A stretch of 64,000 nucleotides of DNA from Duganella sp. CF517 (lineage in GTDB: Bacteria > Pseudomonadota > Gammaproteobacteria > Burkholderiales > Burkholderiaceae_D): positions 186,001 to 250,000 of the forward strand of contig NZ_FODC01000005.1 of NCBI RefSeq assembly GCF_900110275.1, written 5' to 3'. Position 1 is the first letter of the stretch. Each line of letters starts with the position of its first letter. A model generated the notes under the pieces. The model made no database searches. It was not told the DNA's origin and saw only the letters and a program-made list of their open reading frames with translations. Positions 1-9,411 of this stretch are shown here, piece by piece. The position numbers and the translations under genes are program-made.

Positions 1-517
1 AACCGACGTTCAGGCACACGCCGCCCAGCGTTTCGTAACGCTCGACGATGACCGTGTTCAGGCCCAGATCGGCGGCGCGGAACGCGGCGGAGTAACCGCC
101 GGGACCGCCACCGAGGACCATCATGTCGCAGTCGATGTCGACCTGGCCGGAATAGCTGCTACCGGCCGGCGCGGCGATCGGCGCCGCGGCTGCCGGAGCG
201 GCGGCTGGAGCAGGTGCAGGTGCAGGTGCAGCGGCGGCAGGCGCCGGCGCGGCCGCGGCTGGAGCCGCGGCGGCGGCACCTGCCGCCTCCTCGACCACCA
301 GCAGCAACACGCCTTCCTTGACCTTGTCGCCAACCTTGACTTTGACTTCCTTCACCACACCTGCGTGCGACGAAGGGACTTCCATGCTCGCTTTGTCCGA
401 TTCGACGGTCACCAGCGACTGATCGACCTTGATCGTGTCGCCAACCTTGACCATCACCTCGATCACTTCAACTTCTGCGAAGTCGCCGATGTTCGGCACT
501 TTCACTTCTGTGGTCAT
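1..517 (-). CDS. lpdA: Dihydrolipoyl dehydrogenase (E3) with N-terminal lipoyl domain, partial
   Basis: This is the E3 component that reoxidises dihydrolipoamide with NAD in the pyruvate dehydrogenase complex. Only the first 172 codons are in the window. The product opens with a biotinyl/lipoyl domain (about residues 1-75, lipoyl lysine in ESDKASM), then an Ala/Pro swinging arm, then the start of the FAD-binding fold. The window edge falls inside the redox-active disulfide motif: GGVCLNVG is visible and the second cysteine lies outside. The ATG at 517 follows an AAGGAGCG ribosome site. It lies 9 nt after aceF in the aceE-aceF-lpdA operon. The fused lipoyl domain is typical of betaproteobacterial E3. 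Confidence 0.95.
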   Translation of the reverse strand, partial: MTTEVKVPNIGDFAEVEVIEVMVKVGDTIKVDQSLVTVESDKASMEVPSSHAGVVKEVKVKVGDKVKEGVLLLVVEEAAGAAAAAPAAAAPAPAAAAPAPAPAPAAAPAAAAPIAAPAGSSYSGQVDIDCDMMVLGGGPGGYSAAFRAADLGLNTVIVERYETLGGVCLNVG

Positions 518-526
518 AGTCGCTCC

Positions 527-2215
527 TTACAGCAGAATTTTGCGCATGTCGCCGAGCACTTCGCTCAGGTACACGGAGAAGCGAGCACCCATCGCGCCGT
601 CGACCACGCGGTGGTCGTAGGACAGCGAGGTACCCATCATCAGGCGGGGCTGGAAGGCCTTGCCGTCCCACACCGGCTTGATCGACGCCTTGGACAAGCC
701 GAGGATCGCCACTTCCGGCGCGTTGACGATAGGCGTGAAGTGCGTGCCGCCGATGCCGCCCAGCGACGAGATGGTGAAGCTGGCGCCTTGCATATCGGTC
801 GGTTTCAGCTTGCCTTCGCGCGCTTGCAGCGACAGGTCGGTCATTTCCTTGGCGATCTGCGAGACCGATTTCTGGTCGGCGTTCTTGATCACCGGGACCA
901 CCAGGCCGTTCGGCGTATCGGCCGCGAAGCCGACGTTGTAGTACTGCTTGAGGATCAGGTTTTCACCCTTCTCGTCGAGCGAGGCATTAAACGACGGGAA
1001 TTTCTTCAGCGCGGCGACCGATGCCTTGATGACGAAGGCCAGCATGGTCAGCTTGGCGGCGTCCTTGTTCTTGGCGTTGGCGTTGTTGGTCTCGACGCGG
1101 AATGCTTCCAGATCGGTGATGTCGGCTTCGTCGAACTGCGTGACGTGCGGGATCTGAACCCAGTTGCGGTGCAGGTTCGGGCCACTGATCTTCTTGATGC
1201 GCGACAGCGGCAGCAGTTCGGTAGGACCGAATTTGCTGAAGTCCAGCGACGGCCATGGCAGCACGCTGAAGTTACCGCCACCACCCACACCGGAACCACC
1301 GCTGGCGGCGCCCGAAGGAGCGGCCACGGTGCCGGCGATCACACCCTTGACGTAGTTCTGCACGTCGATCTGGGTGATGCGGCCCTTGGGACCGGAGCCC
1401 GGCACCTTCAGCAGGTCGACGCCGAGTTCGCGGGCGAACTTGCGGATCGACGGCGATGCGTGCGCCAGCTTGCCGGTTTGGACCGAGCCTTGCGACGCGG
1501 CCGGCGCGGCGGCCGCAGCGGCGGCGGGAGCCGCCGTAGGCGCAGGCGCGGCTGCGGCAGGCGCAGGCGCCGAAGCGGCTGCTGCCGGAGCAGGCGCCGA
1601 AGCCGCCGGAGCGGCAGCGCCGCCGGTGGCTTCAACCACCAGCACGATCGAACCCATGGCGACCTTGTCGCCGACCTTGATCTTCACTTCCTTCACCACA
1701 CCAGCGTGCGACGAAGGGATTTCCATGCTGGCCTTGTCCGATTCCACGGTCAGCAGCGATTGATCGACCTTGATCGTGTCGCCGACTTTGACCATCACTT
1801 CGATGACTTCCACTTCCTTGAAGTCGCCGATGTCCGGCACTTTGACTTCGACCGGGCCGGCCGAAGCGGCTGGCGCGGCGGCCGGTGCCGGTGCCGCAGC
1901 AGGAGCAGCAGCGGCGGCTGGCGCCGGCGCAGCAGCGGCAGCGGCCGGCGCGGCGGCCGCCGGAGCAGCTGCGGCTCCCTCGGCTTCCAGCAACAACAGC
2001 AGCGAACCCTCGGCGACCTTGTCGCCGACCTTGACCTTGATTTCCTTGACCACGCCGGCGGCGGACGAAGGAATCTCCATGCTGGCCTTATCCGATTCAA
2101 CGGTGATCAGCGACTGATCGACCTTGATCGTGTCGCCGACCTTGATCATCAACTCAATGATTTCAACTTCCTTGAAATCGCCGATATCCGGGACTTTAAC
2201 TTCCACAATGCTCAT
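527..2215 (-). CDS. aceF: Pyruvate dehydrogenase E2, dihydrolipoyllysine acetyltransferase
   Basis: This 562-residue protein is the core of the pyruvate dehydrogenase complex and transfers acetyl groups from lipoamide to CoA. It has two lipoyl domains (about residues 1-76 and 118-192, each with ESDKASM around the modified lysine) joined by Ala/Pro-rich linkers. A peripheral-subunit-binding domain follows at about 250-285. The C-terminal catalytic domain carries the active-site motif DHRVVDG near the end. It starts 21 nt after aceE ends, with a GGAGC ribosome site, so the operon is tight. The two lipoyl units and the one in lpdA are very similar even at the DNA level. Confidence 0.97.
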   Translation of the reverse strand: MSIVEVKVPDIGDFKEVEIIELMIKVGDTIKVDQSLITVESDKASMEIPSSAAGVVKEIKVKVGDKVAEGSLLLLLEAEGAAAAPAAAAPAAAAAAPAPAAAAAPAAAPAPAAAPAASAGPVEVKVPDIGDFKEVEVIEVMVKVGDTIKVDQSLLTVESDKASMEIPSSHAGVVKEVKIKVGDKVAMGSIVLVVEATGGAAAPAASAPAPAAAASAPAPAAAAPAPTAAPAAAAAAAPAASQGSVQTGKLAHASPSIRKFARELGVDLLKVPGSGPKGRITQIDVQNYVKGVIAGTVAAPSGAASGGSGVGGGGNFSVLPWPSLDFSKFGPTELLPLSRIKKISGPNLHRNWVQIPHVTQFDEADITDLEAFRVETNNANAKNKDAAKLTMLAFVIKASVAALKKFPSFNASLDEKGENLILKQYYNVGFAADTPNGLVVPVIKNADQKSVSQIAKEMTDLSLQAREGKLKPTDMQGASFTISSLGGIGGTHFTPIVNAPEVAILGLSKASIKPVWDGKAFQPRLMMGTSLSYDHRVVDGAMGARFSVYLSEVLGDMRKILL

Positions 2216-2236
2216 AGCGTTTGCTCCGTATTCTAT

Positions 2237-4927
2237 TTATTGGGTCACCGGATTTGGCTTGTTCGGATTCAGGCCGTACTTGACGACTGCTTCCTCAACC
2301 ACCTTGACGTCGATCTTGCCTTCTTCGGCCAGCGATTTCAGCGCGGCGACCGTGATGTAGTAACGGTTCACCTCGAAGAATTCGCGCAGCGCGGCGCGGG
2401 TGTCCGAACGGCCGAAACCATCGGTGCCCAGCACGCGGTAGGTGCGGTCCTTCGGAATGAAGGCGCGGATCTGTTCAGCAAAGGCGCGCATGTAGTCGGT
2501 CGTCGCAACGATAGGACCGGAGGTATCCTTCAGCAGCTGCGTCACGTAAGGCACACGGGCTTCCTTGGTCGGGTTGACCAGGTTCCAGCGCTCGGCGTCC
2601 TGGCCGTCGCGGGCCACCAAGGTCAGCGACGGAGCGGACCACACGTCGGCGGCGATGTTCCAGTCGTTCTTCAGCAGTTCGGCGGCGAAGATCGATTCGC
2701 GCAGGATGGTGCCGGAGCCGATCAGTTGCACGCGCTGCTTGGCGGCCTTGTCGCCCTCCTGCAGCAGGTACATGCCCTTCAGGATGCCCTGTTCCTGGCC
2801 AGGCTTGATGCCCGGGTGCGGGTAGTTCTCGTTCATGATGGTGATGTAGTAGAACACGTCTTCCTGTTCTTCCACCATGCGGCGCATACCGTCCTGGATG
2901 ATCACGGCGACTTCGTGGCCGAAGGTCGGATCGTAGGGCATGCAGTTCGGGACGGCCGCCGCGAACAGGTGGCTATGGCCGTCTTCGTGCTGCAGGCCTT
3001 CGCCGTTCAAGGTCGTACGGCCGGCGGTGCCGCCCATCAGGAAGCCGCGCGAACGCATGTCGGCCGCTGCCCACACCAAGTCGCCGATGCGCTGCATACC
3101 GAACATCGAGTAGTAGGTGTAGAACGGGATCATCACGCGGTTGTTGGTCGAGTACGACGTCGCCGCGGCGATCCACGAGCTCATACCACCGGCTTCGTTG
3201 ATACCCTCTTGCAGGATCTGGCCGGCCTTGTCCTCGCGGTAGTACATGACCTGGTCTTTGTCGACCGGCTCGTACAACTGGCCTTGCTGGTTGAAGATAC
3301 CGACCTGGCGGAACAAGCCTTCCATACCGAAGGTGCGCGACTCGTCGACCAGGATCGGAACGATGCGCGAACCGACGCTAGGGTCTTTCAGCAGCGTGGT
3401 CAGGATACGCACGAAGGTCTGGGTGCTCGATACTTCACGGCCTTCGGCGGTCGCGTCCAGCACGTTCTGGAAGGCGCTCAGTGGCGGCACGGTCAGTTTT
3501 TCGTCGGCTTGCTGGCGGCGGGCCGGCAGGTAGCCGCCCAGCGCGGCGCGGCGCTCGTGCAGGTACTTGATTTCCGGCGCGTCGTCGGCCGGCTTGTAGA
3601 ACGGGATGTCGGCCAGCTTGTCGTCCGGGATCGGGATCGAGTAGCGGTCGCGCATTTCGCGCACGGCTTCGTCGGTCAGCTTCTTGGTGTTGTGCGCGGT
3701 GTTGCGCGCTTCGCCGTGCTTGCCCATGCCGAAGCCCTTGATGGTTTTCACCAGCAGGACGGTCGGCTGACCTTTGTGCTCTTGCGCGACCTTGAAGGCG
3801 GCGTAGATCTTGTGCGGATCGTGGCCGCCACGGGTCAGGCGCCAGATGTCGTCGTCGGTCATGTTGGCGACCATCTCGAGCAGCTTCGGATGCTTGCCGA
3901 AGAAGTTCTTGCGCACGTAGGCGCCGTCCTTGGCCTTGTAGTTCTGGTATTCGCCGTCCAGCGTTTCCATCATCACCTTGCGCAGGATGCCGTCCTTGTC
4001 CTGTTTCAGCAGCGCGTCCCAACCCGGACCCCAGATGACTTTGACGACGTTCCAGCCAGCGCCGCGGAAGTCCGCTTCCAGCTCTTGAATGATCTTGCCG
4101 TTGCCGCGCACCGGACCGTCCAGACGCTGCAGGTTGCAGTTGACGACGATGACCAGGTTGTCCAGCTTCTCGCGCGCGGCCATGCCGATCGCGCCCAGCG
4201 ATTCCGGCTCGTCCATCTCGCCGTCGCCGCAGAAGGCCCAGACCTTGCGGTCGGTGGTGTCGGCGATCGAGCGCGCGTGCAGGTACTTCAGGAAGCGCGC
4301 CTGGTAGATCGCCATCAGCGGGCCCAGGCCCATCGACACGGTCGGGAACTGCCAGAAGTCCGGCATCAGTTTCGGGTGCGGATACGACGACAGACCCTTG
4401 CCGTCGACTTCGCGTCGGTAATGGGTCAGTTGTTCTTCGGTCAGGCGGCCTTCGAGGAACGCGCGGGCGTAGACGCCGGGCGACGAGTGGCCCTGGATGT
4501 ACAGCAGGTCGCCGCCGTGGCTTTCGCTCGGCGCTTTCCAGAAGTGGTTGAAGCCGATGCCCAGCATGTTGGCCAGCGAGGCGAACGAGGACAGGTGGCC
4601 GCCGAGGTCGCCGTCGACGCGGTTGGCCTTGACGACCATCGCCATGGCGTTCCAGCGCATCCACGAGCGCAGCTTCTCTTCGTATTCCAGGTTGCCCGGG
4701 CAATGCACTTCCATGCTGGTCGGGATGGTGTTGACGTAGGCGGTGTTGGCTGAGAACGGGATGTCCGAGCCGCTTTGGCGGGCCAGGTCGATCAGGCGTT
4801 CCATCAGGTAATGAGCACGTTCAGGCCCCTCTTGTTCCAGCACCGCGGCCAGAGCATCCAACCATTCTTTGGTTTCTTGCGAATCAGGGTCGGTGTTTGC
4901 CGTTACCTGGTCAAGTTGAGCTGACAT
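2237..4927 (-). CDS. aceE: Pyruvate dehydrogenase E1, homodimeric type
   Basis: This 896-residue protein is the thiamine-diphosphate-dependent decarboxylase that starts pyruvate oxidation to acetyl-CoA. Its length fits the homodimeric AceE family. The thiamine/Mg motif GDGEMDEPES followed by NCNLQRLDGPV is intact, as is the C-terminal transketolase-like half ending near GTDGFGRSDTRAALR. It is the first gene of the operon. The start at 4927 follows CAGGAGAC with good spacing. Its promoter region faces folD and contains an 18-bp inverted repeat (5062-5079) that may bind a regulator. Confidence 0.98.
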   Translation of the reverse strand: MSAQLDQVTANTDPDSQETKEWLDALAAVLEQEGPERAHYLMERLIDLARQSGSDIPFSANTAYVNTIPTSMEVHCPGNLEYEEKLRSWMRWNAMAMVVKANRVDGDLGGHLSSFASLANMLGIGFNHFWKAPSESHGGDLLYIQGHSSPGVYARAFLEGRLTEEQLTHYRREVDGKGLSSYPHPKLMPDFWQFPTVSMGLGPLMAIYQARFLKYLHARSIADTTDRKVWAFCGDGEMDEPESLGAIGMAAREKLDNLVIVVNCNLQRLDGPVRGNGKIIQELEADFRGAGWNVVKVIWGPGWDALLKQDKDGILRKVMMETLDGEYQNYKAKDGAYVRKNFFGKHPKLLEMVANMTDDDIWRLTRGGHDPHKIYAAFKVAQEHKGQPTVLLVKTIKGFGMGKHGEARNTAHNTKKLTDEAVREMRDRYSIPIPDDKLADIPFYKPADDAPEIKYLHERRAALGGYLPARRQQADEKLTVPPLSAFQNVLDATAEGREVSSTQTFVRILTTLLKDPSVGSRIVPILVDESRTFGMEGLFRQVGIFNQQGQLYEPVDKDQVMYYREDKAGQILQEGINEAGGMSSWIAAATSYSTNNRVMIPFYTYYSMFGMQRIGDLVWAAADMRSRGFLMGGTAGRTTLNGEGLQHEDGHSHLFAAAVPNCMPYDPTFGHEVAVIIQDGMRRMVEEQEDVFYYITIMNENYPHPGIKPGQEQGILKGMYLLQEGDKAAKQRVQLIGSGTILRESIFAAELLKNDWNIAADVWSAPSLTLVARDGQDAERWNLVNPTKEARVPYVTQLLKDTSGPIVATTDYMRAFAEQIRAFIPKDRTYRVLGTDGFGRSDTRAALREFFEVNRYYITVAALKSLAEEGKIDVKVVEEAVVKYGLNPNKPNPVTQ

Positions 4928-5061
4928 GTATTAAGTCTCCTGAGTTGAGTGCCCGTTTATACCGTTCTGGGCCGTTGGAACGCTGTCTTTAATGAATTAT
5001 TTACTATTACTTCAATGACGTGTGGGGATTCTAACAGTGATTTTTTGGTTTTTCAAACTAT

Positions 5062-5079
5062 GATACGACATTTCGTATC
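5062..5079. promoter_or_regulatory. Inverted repeat between aceE and folD
   Basis: GATACGA and TCGTATC form a perfect 7-bp inverted repeat with a 4-nt spacer, in the A/T-rich stretch between the divergent aceE and folD genes. The spacing and location suit a dimeric repressor site controlling the pdh operon. The regulator is not in this window, and the assignment is inference. Confidence 0.4.
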
Positions 5080-5194
5080 GTGAAATTTCCCTATGAAAAT
5101 CTTGTGCGGCGCAACATGGCAAACCCCACGGAAACGCGGCGCGGCGCGCCTTGGCGCTTTATAATCCTGCTTTCCTCTCCAACCTGGTTAAATC

Positions 5195-6040
5195 ATGCCT
5201 GCTCAACTGATCGACGGAATCGCCCTCTCCCAAAAACTGCGCGCGGAAATTGCTGCACGTGCTGCCGCCCTCACCGCCCAAGGCAAGAAACCCGGCCTGG
5301 CCGTGATCCTGGTCGGCGACGACCCGGCCAGCCACGTCTACGTGCGCAACAAGGTCAAGGGTTGCGAGGACGCCGGCTTTTACTCGTTGAAGGAGCAATA
5401 CCCGGCCGACCTGACCGAGGCCGCGCTGCTCGAGCGCATCGCCGCGCTGAACGCCGATCCGGCCATCCACGGCATCCTGGTGCAAATGCCGCTGCCCAAA
5501 CATATCAACCCGCACAAGGTCATCGAGGCGATCTCGACCACCAAGGACGTCGACGGCTACTCGGTGCTCAGCGCCGGCGAACTGATGACGGGCCTGGAAG
5601 GCTTCCGTCCGTGCACCCCGTACGGCTGCATGAAACTGATCGAAAGCACCGGCGTCGACCTGCGCGGCAAGCACGCGGTCGTCATCGGCCGCAGCAACAC
5701 CGTCGGCAAGCCGATGGCGCTGCTGCTCTTGCAAGCCAACGCCACCGTCACCATCTGTCATAGCGCGACCCCGGATCTGGGCCTGTACACCCGCCAGGCC
5801 GATGTCGTGGTGGCCGCCGTCGGCCGCCGCAACACCTTGACCGCCGACATGGTCAAGCCGGGCGCCATCGTCATCGACGTCGGCATGAACCGCGACGACG
5901 CCGGCAAGCTGTGCGGCGACGTGGATTTTGCCGGTGTTAAGGAAGTGGCGTCGCACATCACGCCGGTGCCGGGCGGCGTCGGTCCGATGACGATCACGAT
6001 GCTGTTAATGAACACGGTGGAAGCGGCAGAACGTAGTTAA
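5195..6040 (+). CDS. folD: Methylenetetrahydrofolate dehydrogenase/cyclohydrolase
   Basis: This 281-residue bifunctional cytosolic enzyme interconverts 5,10-methylene-, methenyl- and 10-formyl-tetrahydrofolate with NADP. Visible family signatures are the lysine of YVRNKVKGCEDAG (catalytic Lys region), GILVQMPLP, the dinucleotide-binding segment VVIGRSNTVGKP and the C-terminal PVPGGVGPMT. Length is normal. It is divergent from aceE and followed 25 nt later by the oligopeptidase gene, which may be cotranscribed. Confidence 0.97.
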   Translation: MPAQLIDGIALSQKLRAEIAARAAALTAQGKKPGLAVILVGDDPASHVYVRNKVKGCEDAGFYSLKEQYPADLTEAALLERIAALNADPAIHGILVQMPLPKHINPHKVIEAISTTKDVDGYSVLSAGELMTGLEGFRPCTPYGCMKLIESTGVDLRGKHAVVIGRSNTVGKPMALLLLQANATVTICHSATPDLGLYTRQADVVVAAVGRRNTLTADMVKPGAIVIDVGMNRDDAGKLCGDVDFAGVKEVASHITPVPGGVGPMTITMLLMNTVEAAERS

Positions 6041-6065
6041 TCCCTCACATTATTTGGAAGCCGAC

Positions 6066-8144
6066 ATGACCACAGACGCAAGCAATCCCCTACTCGATTT
6101 CTCCGGCCTGGCGCGTTTCGACGCGATCAAGCCCGAGCATGTCACCCCGGCCATCGACGAGCTGCTGGCCAAGAGCCGCGCCGTCGTCGAGCAGTTGCAG
6201 ACCCCGTCGGCGCAGGTGACGTGGGAGAACTTCGTCACGCCGCTGGAGAACGCCACCGAGCTGCTGGGACGCGCCTGGGGCATCGTCAGCCATCTGAACA
6301 ATGTCGTCGACACGCCCGAACTGCGCGCGGCCTTCAACGAAAACCAGCCCAAGGTCACCGAGTTCTGGACCGCGCTGGCGCAGAACGAGGCGCTGTTCGA
6401 CCAATACAAGGCGCTGCGCGCCTCGCCCGAGTTCGCGACCTTGTCGCCGGCGCGCAAGCGCATCGTCGACAACGCCATCCGCGATTTCCGCATGGGCGGC
6501 GCCGAATTGCCTGCCGATAAGAAGGAACGCTTCGCCGCCATCCAGGAAGAGCACGCGTCGGTGTCGACCCGCTTCTCCGAAAACGTGCTCGACGCCACCA
6601 ACGATTACAAGTTGCTGGTGACCGACGAGGCCGACCTGGCCGGCCTGCCGGACGACGCCAAGGCCGCCGCCCGCGCCGCCGCCGAGAAGGACGGCAAGCA
6701 AGGCTTCCAGTTCACGCTGCACTTCCCTTCCTACTACCCGATCCTGCAGTTCGCCCACAAGCGCGACCTGCGCGAGACCGTCTACCGCGCCAACGCCACC
6801 AAGGCGTCCGAGCAGGGCGAGGTGTTCAGCAAGAAGGATGAGTGGGACAACACGCAAAACATCGTCACCCTGCTCAAGCTGCGCGACGAGGAAGCCAAGC
6901 TGCTCGGCTACAAGAACTTCGCCGAAGTGTCGCTGGTGCCGAAGATGGCCAAGTCGCCGGACGAGGTGGTCAACTTCCTCGAAGACCTGGCCAAGCGAGC
7001 CCGTCCGTTCGCCGAGAAGGACCTGGAAGAGCTGCGCCAGTTCGCCAAGGCCGAACTGGGCATCGACGAACTGCGGGCGTGGGACATTCCGTACGCGTCC
7101 GAGAAGCTGCAGGAACGGCGTTACGCGTTCTCCGCCCAGGAAGTCAAACAGTACTTCCCGGAACACAAGGTCGTCGACGGCCTGTTCCGCCTGATCCAGA
7201 ACCTGTTCACGGTCGAGATCAAGCCGGACGACGCGCCGGTGTGGCACAAGGACGTGCGCTTCTTCCGCATCGAACGCGATGGCAAGCTGATCGGCCAGTT
7301 CTACCTGGACCTGTACGCGCGCGCCGGCAAGAGCGGCGGCGCCTGGATGGACGACGCCCGTGGCCGCCGCGCCGACAAGCAGAGCGTGCAAACGCCGATC
7401 GCCTACCTGACCTGCAACTTCACCGAACCGGCCGTGGTCGACGGCAAGGCGCAGCCGGCGCTGTTCACGCACGATGAAGTGATCACCTTGTTCCACGAGT
7501 TCGGCCACGGCCTGCACCACATGCTGACGGCGGTCGACGAGCTGGGCGTGTCGGGCATCTCCGGCGTCGAGTGGGACGCGGTCGAACTGCCGTCGCAGTT
7601 CATGGAAAACTTCTGCTGGGAATGGGAAGTGCTGGAGCACATGACGGCCCACGCCGTCACCGGCGAACCGCTGCCGCGCGCGCTGTACGACAAGATGCTG
7701 GCGGCGAAGAATTTCCAGTCCGGCTTGCAGACCTTGCGCCAGGTCGAGTTCTCGCTGCTCGACATGCACCTGCACTACGACTACGACGCCGGCACCGGCA
7801 AAACCGTGCAGCAGTTGATCGACGAAGTGCGCGCCAAGTTCGCGCTGATCATTCCGCCGGCGTTCAACCGCTTCCAGAATTCCTTCGGCCACATTTTCGC
7901 CGGCGGCTACGCGGCCGGCTACTACAGCTACAAGTGGGCCGAGGTGCTGTCCGCCGACGCCTACGCGGCCTTCGAGGAAGCCAAGGCGCTGGGTCCGGCG
8001 GCCACCACGGAAACGGGCAAGCGCTATCTGCGCGAGATCCTGTCGGTCGGCGGCTCGCGGCCGGCGCTCGAATCGTTCACCGCCTTCCGCGGCCGCGAGC
8101 CGAGCATCGACGCGCTGCTGCGGCACAGCGGTATGGCCGCCTGA
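6066..8144 (+). CDS. prlC: M3 family oligopeptidase A
   Basis: This 692-residue cytosolic zinc metallopeptidase degrades oligopeptides and signal peptide remnants. The zinc-binding motif HEFGHGLHHM and the downstream glutamate in SGVEWDAVELPSQ match the thimet/OpdA family, and the length is typical. I chose the ATG at 6066, which has GGAAG five bases upstream, over an in-frame TTG at 6054 that would overlap that ribosome site. It sits immediately after folD, as in several betaproteobacteria. Confidence 0.95.
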   Translation: MTTDASNPLLDFSGLARFDAIKPEHVTPAIDELLAKSRAVVEQLQTPSAQVTWENFVTPLENATELLGRAWGIVSHLNNVVDTPELRAAFNENQPKVTEFWTALAQNEALFDQYKALRASPEFATLSPARKRIVDNAIRDFRMGGAELPADKKERFAAIQEEHASVSTRFSENVLDATNDYKLLVTDEADLAGLPDDAKAAARAAAEKDGKQGFQFTLHFPSYYPILQFAHKRDLRETVYRANATKASEQGEVFSKKDEWDNTQNIVTLLKLRDEEAKLLGYKNFAEVSLVPKMAKSPDEVVNFLEDLAKRARPFAEKDLEELRQFAKAELGIDELRAWDIPYASEKLQERRYAFSAQEVKQYFPEHKVVDGLFRLIQNLFTVEIKPDDAPVWHKDVRFFRIERDGKLIGQFYLDLYARAGKSGGAWMDDARGRRADKQSVQTPIAYLTCNFTEPAVVDGKAQPALFTHDEVITLFHEFGHGLHHMLTAVDELGVSGISGVEWDAVELPSQFMENFCWEWEVLEHMTAHAVTGEPLPRALYDKMLAAKNFQSGLQTLRQVEFSLLDMHLHYDYDAGTGKTVQQLIDEVRAKFALIIPPAFNRFQNSFGHIFAGGYAAGYYSYKWAEVLSADAYAAFEEAKALGPAATTETGKRYLREILSVGGSRPALESFTAFRGREPSIDALLRHSGMAA

Positions 8145-8323
8145 CCAGACTTCGTCTAAACGATATACCGCCGCGCGCATCGCCAGCCGATGTCGCGCGG
8201 CATTTTCTTTTTCGGCGCGGTCGATAGCAACATCGATGCCAGCGCCAAAAACGGTTTTCGCATAAACTGGAATCACGCGGCCCGCGCCGCATGCATTCCC
8301 CTCTACAGAACAGAACAACAGCC

Positions 8324-8749
8324 ATGACACGCATCGATTTCCACACCAACGTGCCGGACAAGATCGCCTACGCCTGCCGGCTGGTGCGCAAGGCCTGGGC
8401 GGCCAACCATCGCGTGGTGCTGATGGCGGAAGATGAGGCACAACTGAACGAACTTAACGCGGCGATGTGGACATTTTCGGCGACCGACTTCCTGCCCCAC
8501 GTGCTGGCCGGCGATCCGCTCGCGCCGCACACGCCGATCGTACTCACCGACAACGATGAGGCGGAATTACCACACACCGAATTATTAGTAAATTTGTCGC
8601 GCCGCGCTCCGGCCAGGGTTGCCGGGTTCGAGCGCATGATCGAAGTGATTTCCTCCGACGAGGATGATGCGGCCGCCGGCCGCAAGCGCTATGTCGCCTA
8701 CAAGCAGCAAGACTATCCACTTACCCACTTTGTCACAGGAAAATCATGA
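8324..8749 (+). CDS. holC: DNA polymerase III chi subunit
   Basis: This 141-residue protein links the clamp loader to single-stranded DNA-binding protein in the replisome. The N-terminal pattern RIDFHTN, then ACRLVRKAW, VVLMAEDE and the central FLPHVLAGDP are those of HolC, and the length fits. The start at 8324 excludes an 11-codon in-frame extension that lacks a ribosome site. The stop codon overlaps the next start (ATGA at 8746-8749), so translation of the two is probably coupled. Confidence 0.92.
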   Translation: MTRIDFHTNVPDKIAYACRLVRKAWAANHRVVLMAEDEAQLNELNAAMWTFSATDFLPHVLAGDPLAPHTPIVLTDNDEAELPHTELLVNLSRRAPARVAGFERMIEVISSDEDDAAAGRKRYVAYKQQDYPLTHFVTGKS

Positions 8750-9156
8750 GCCAAGCCCAATCGTTTGACGCCAGTATCCCTGTATTGACGGAAGTCCTCA
8801 AAGCCGAGCCGCTGGGCGGGGACCTGCTGCCCGGCGAGACGGCCAACGCGCCGCTCGCCACCTCCACCCGCGCCGAGATGGCCGCGCAGCTCGAAGCCGA
8901 CGCCGTCGACGGCTGGAGCGACGCCGAATGGGCGATGCTGGAACACCGCCTGTCCGAGCGCATCATGGGCAAGCTGCAATCGCGGGTCGACTTCGTGCTC
9001 GAGCAGCGCATCAAGGACAGCATGGCCGAGGTGTTGACGCACGCGCTGCACGGCCTGACCAACGAGATCCGCATCGGCCTGCACGACACCATCGAAAAGA
9101 TCGTCGCCCGCGCCGTGTCGCAGGAACTGACGCATCTGCAAGCGCAGAAGAAATAA
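8746..9156 (+). CDS. Conserved hypothetical protein coupled to holC
   Basis: This 136-residue acidic protein is mostly helical, with no signal peptide or membrane segment. Residues 60-130 form a long amphipathic stretch (for example LSERIMGKLQSRVDFVLEQR) that could dimerise or bind a partner. It overlaps holC by four bases, so it is made together with the polymerase chi subunit. I do not recognise a family with certainty. The coupling suggests, but does not show, a replication-related role. Confidence 0.8.
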   Translation: MSQAQSFDASIPVLTEVLKAEPLGGDLLPGETANAPLATSTRAEMAAQLEADAVDGWSDAEWAMLEHRLSERIMGKLQSRVDFVLEQRIKDSMAEVLTHALHGLTNEIRIGLHDTIEKIVARAVSQELTHLQAQKK

Positions 9157-9170
9157 TCCTCCATCCTCCA

Positions 9171-9197
9171 GATCCGCGCCCGGACGGTGCGCGGATC
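9171..9197 (+). other. Hairpin downstream of the holC operon
   Basis: GATCCGCGC and GCGCGGATC form a perfect 9-bp stem with a 9-nt loop, 14 nt after the operon ends. There is no T-run after it, so it is a stabilising hairpin or a poor terminator. Confidence 0.4.
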
Positions 9198-9411
9198 GCC
9201 CCGTTTGCGCGCACCGCCGCACCAATTTTGGTAATGCATCATAGATAGCCGTACCAATTCTGGATCTGTATCAGCAAAGCGCAAAACTTTCGCACTTCTT
9301 TCGTGTTTCCTCCTTTGCGCGGGCAATTATTTGTTGTACCTTTTGGCCTTGCAGAAAAAACTGCGGCGTTCACAAGACAGCCGTCGACTATTCAACCATT
9401 GGAGAATGTAT

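Noticed and set aside
300..2205. Repeated segments considered as a CRISPR or transposon duplication
   Set aside because: The copies are in-frame lipoyl domains of E2 and E3 and have no spacer periodicity.
365..4753. 1462-codon open frame on the plus strand across the pdh operon
   Set aside because: It is antisense to aceE, aceF and lpdA; its composition (His/Arg/Asp/Val-rich) is what the opposite strand of GC-rich genes gives, and it has no recognisable domain.
6090..8441. 783-codon minus-strand frame
   Set aside because: Antisense shadow of the M3 oligopeptidase gene, which has the HEFGH motif and correct length.
9221..9264. Two ACCAATTyTGG copies 32 bp apart upstream of the LivJ-type gene
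   Set aside because: They are short, and the second copy is imperfect; no regulator or conservation evidence supports an operator.
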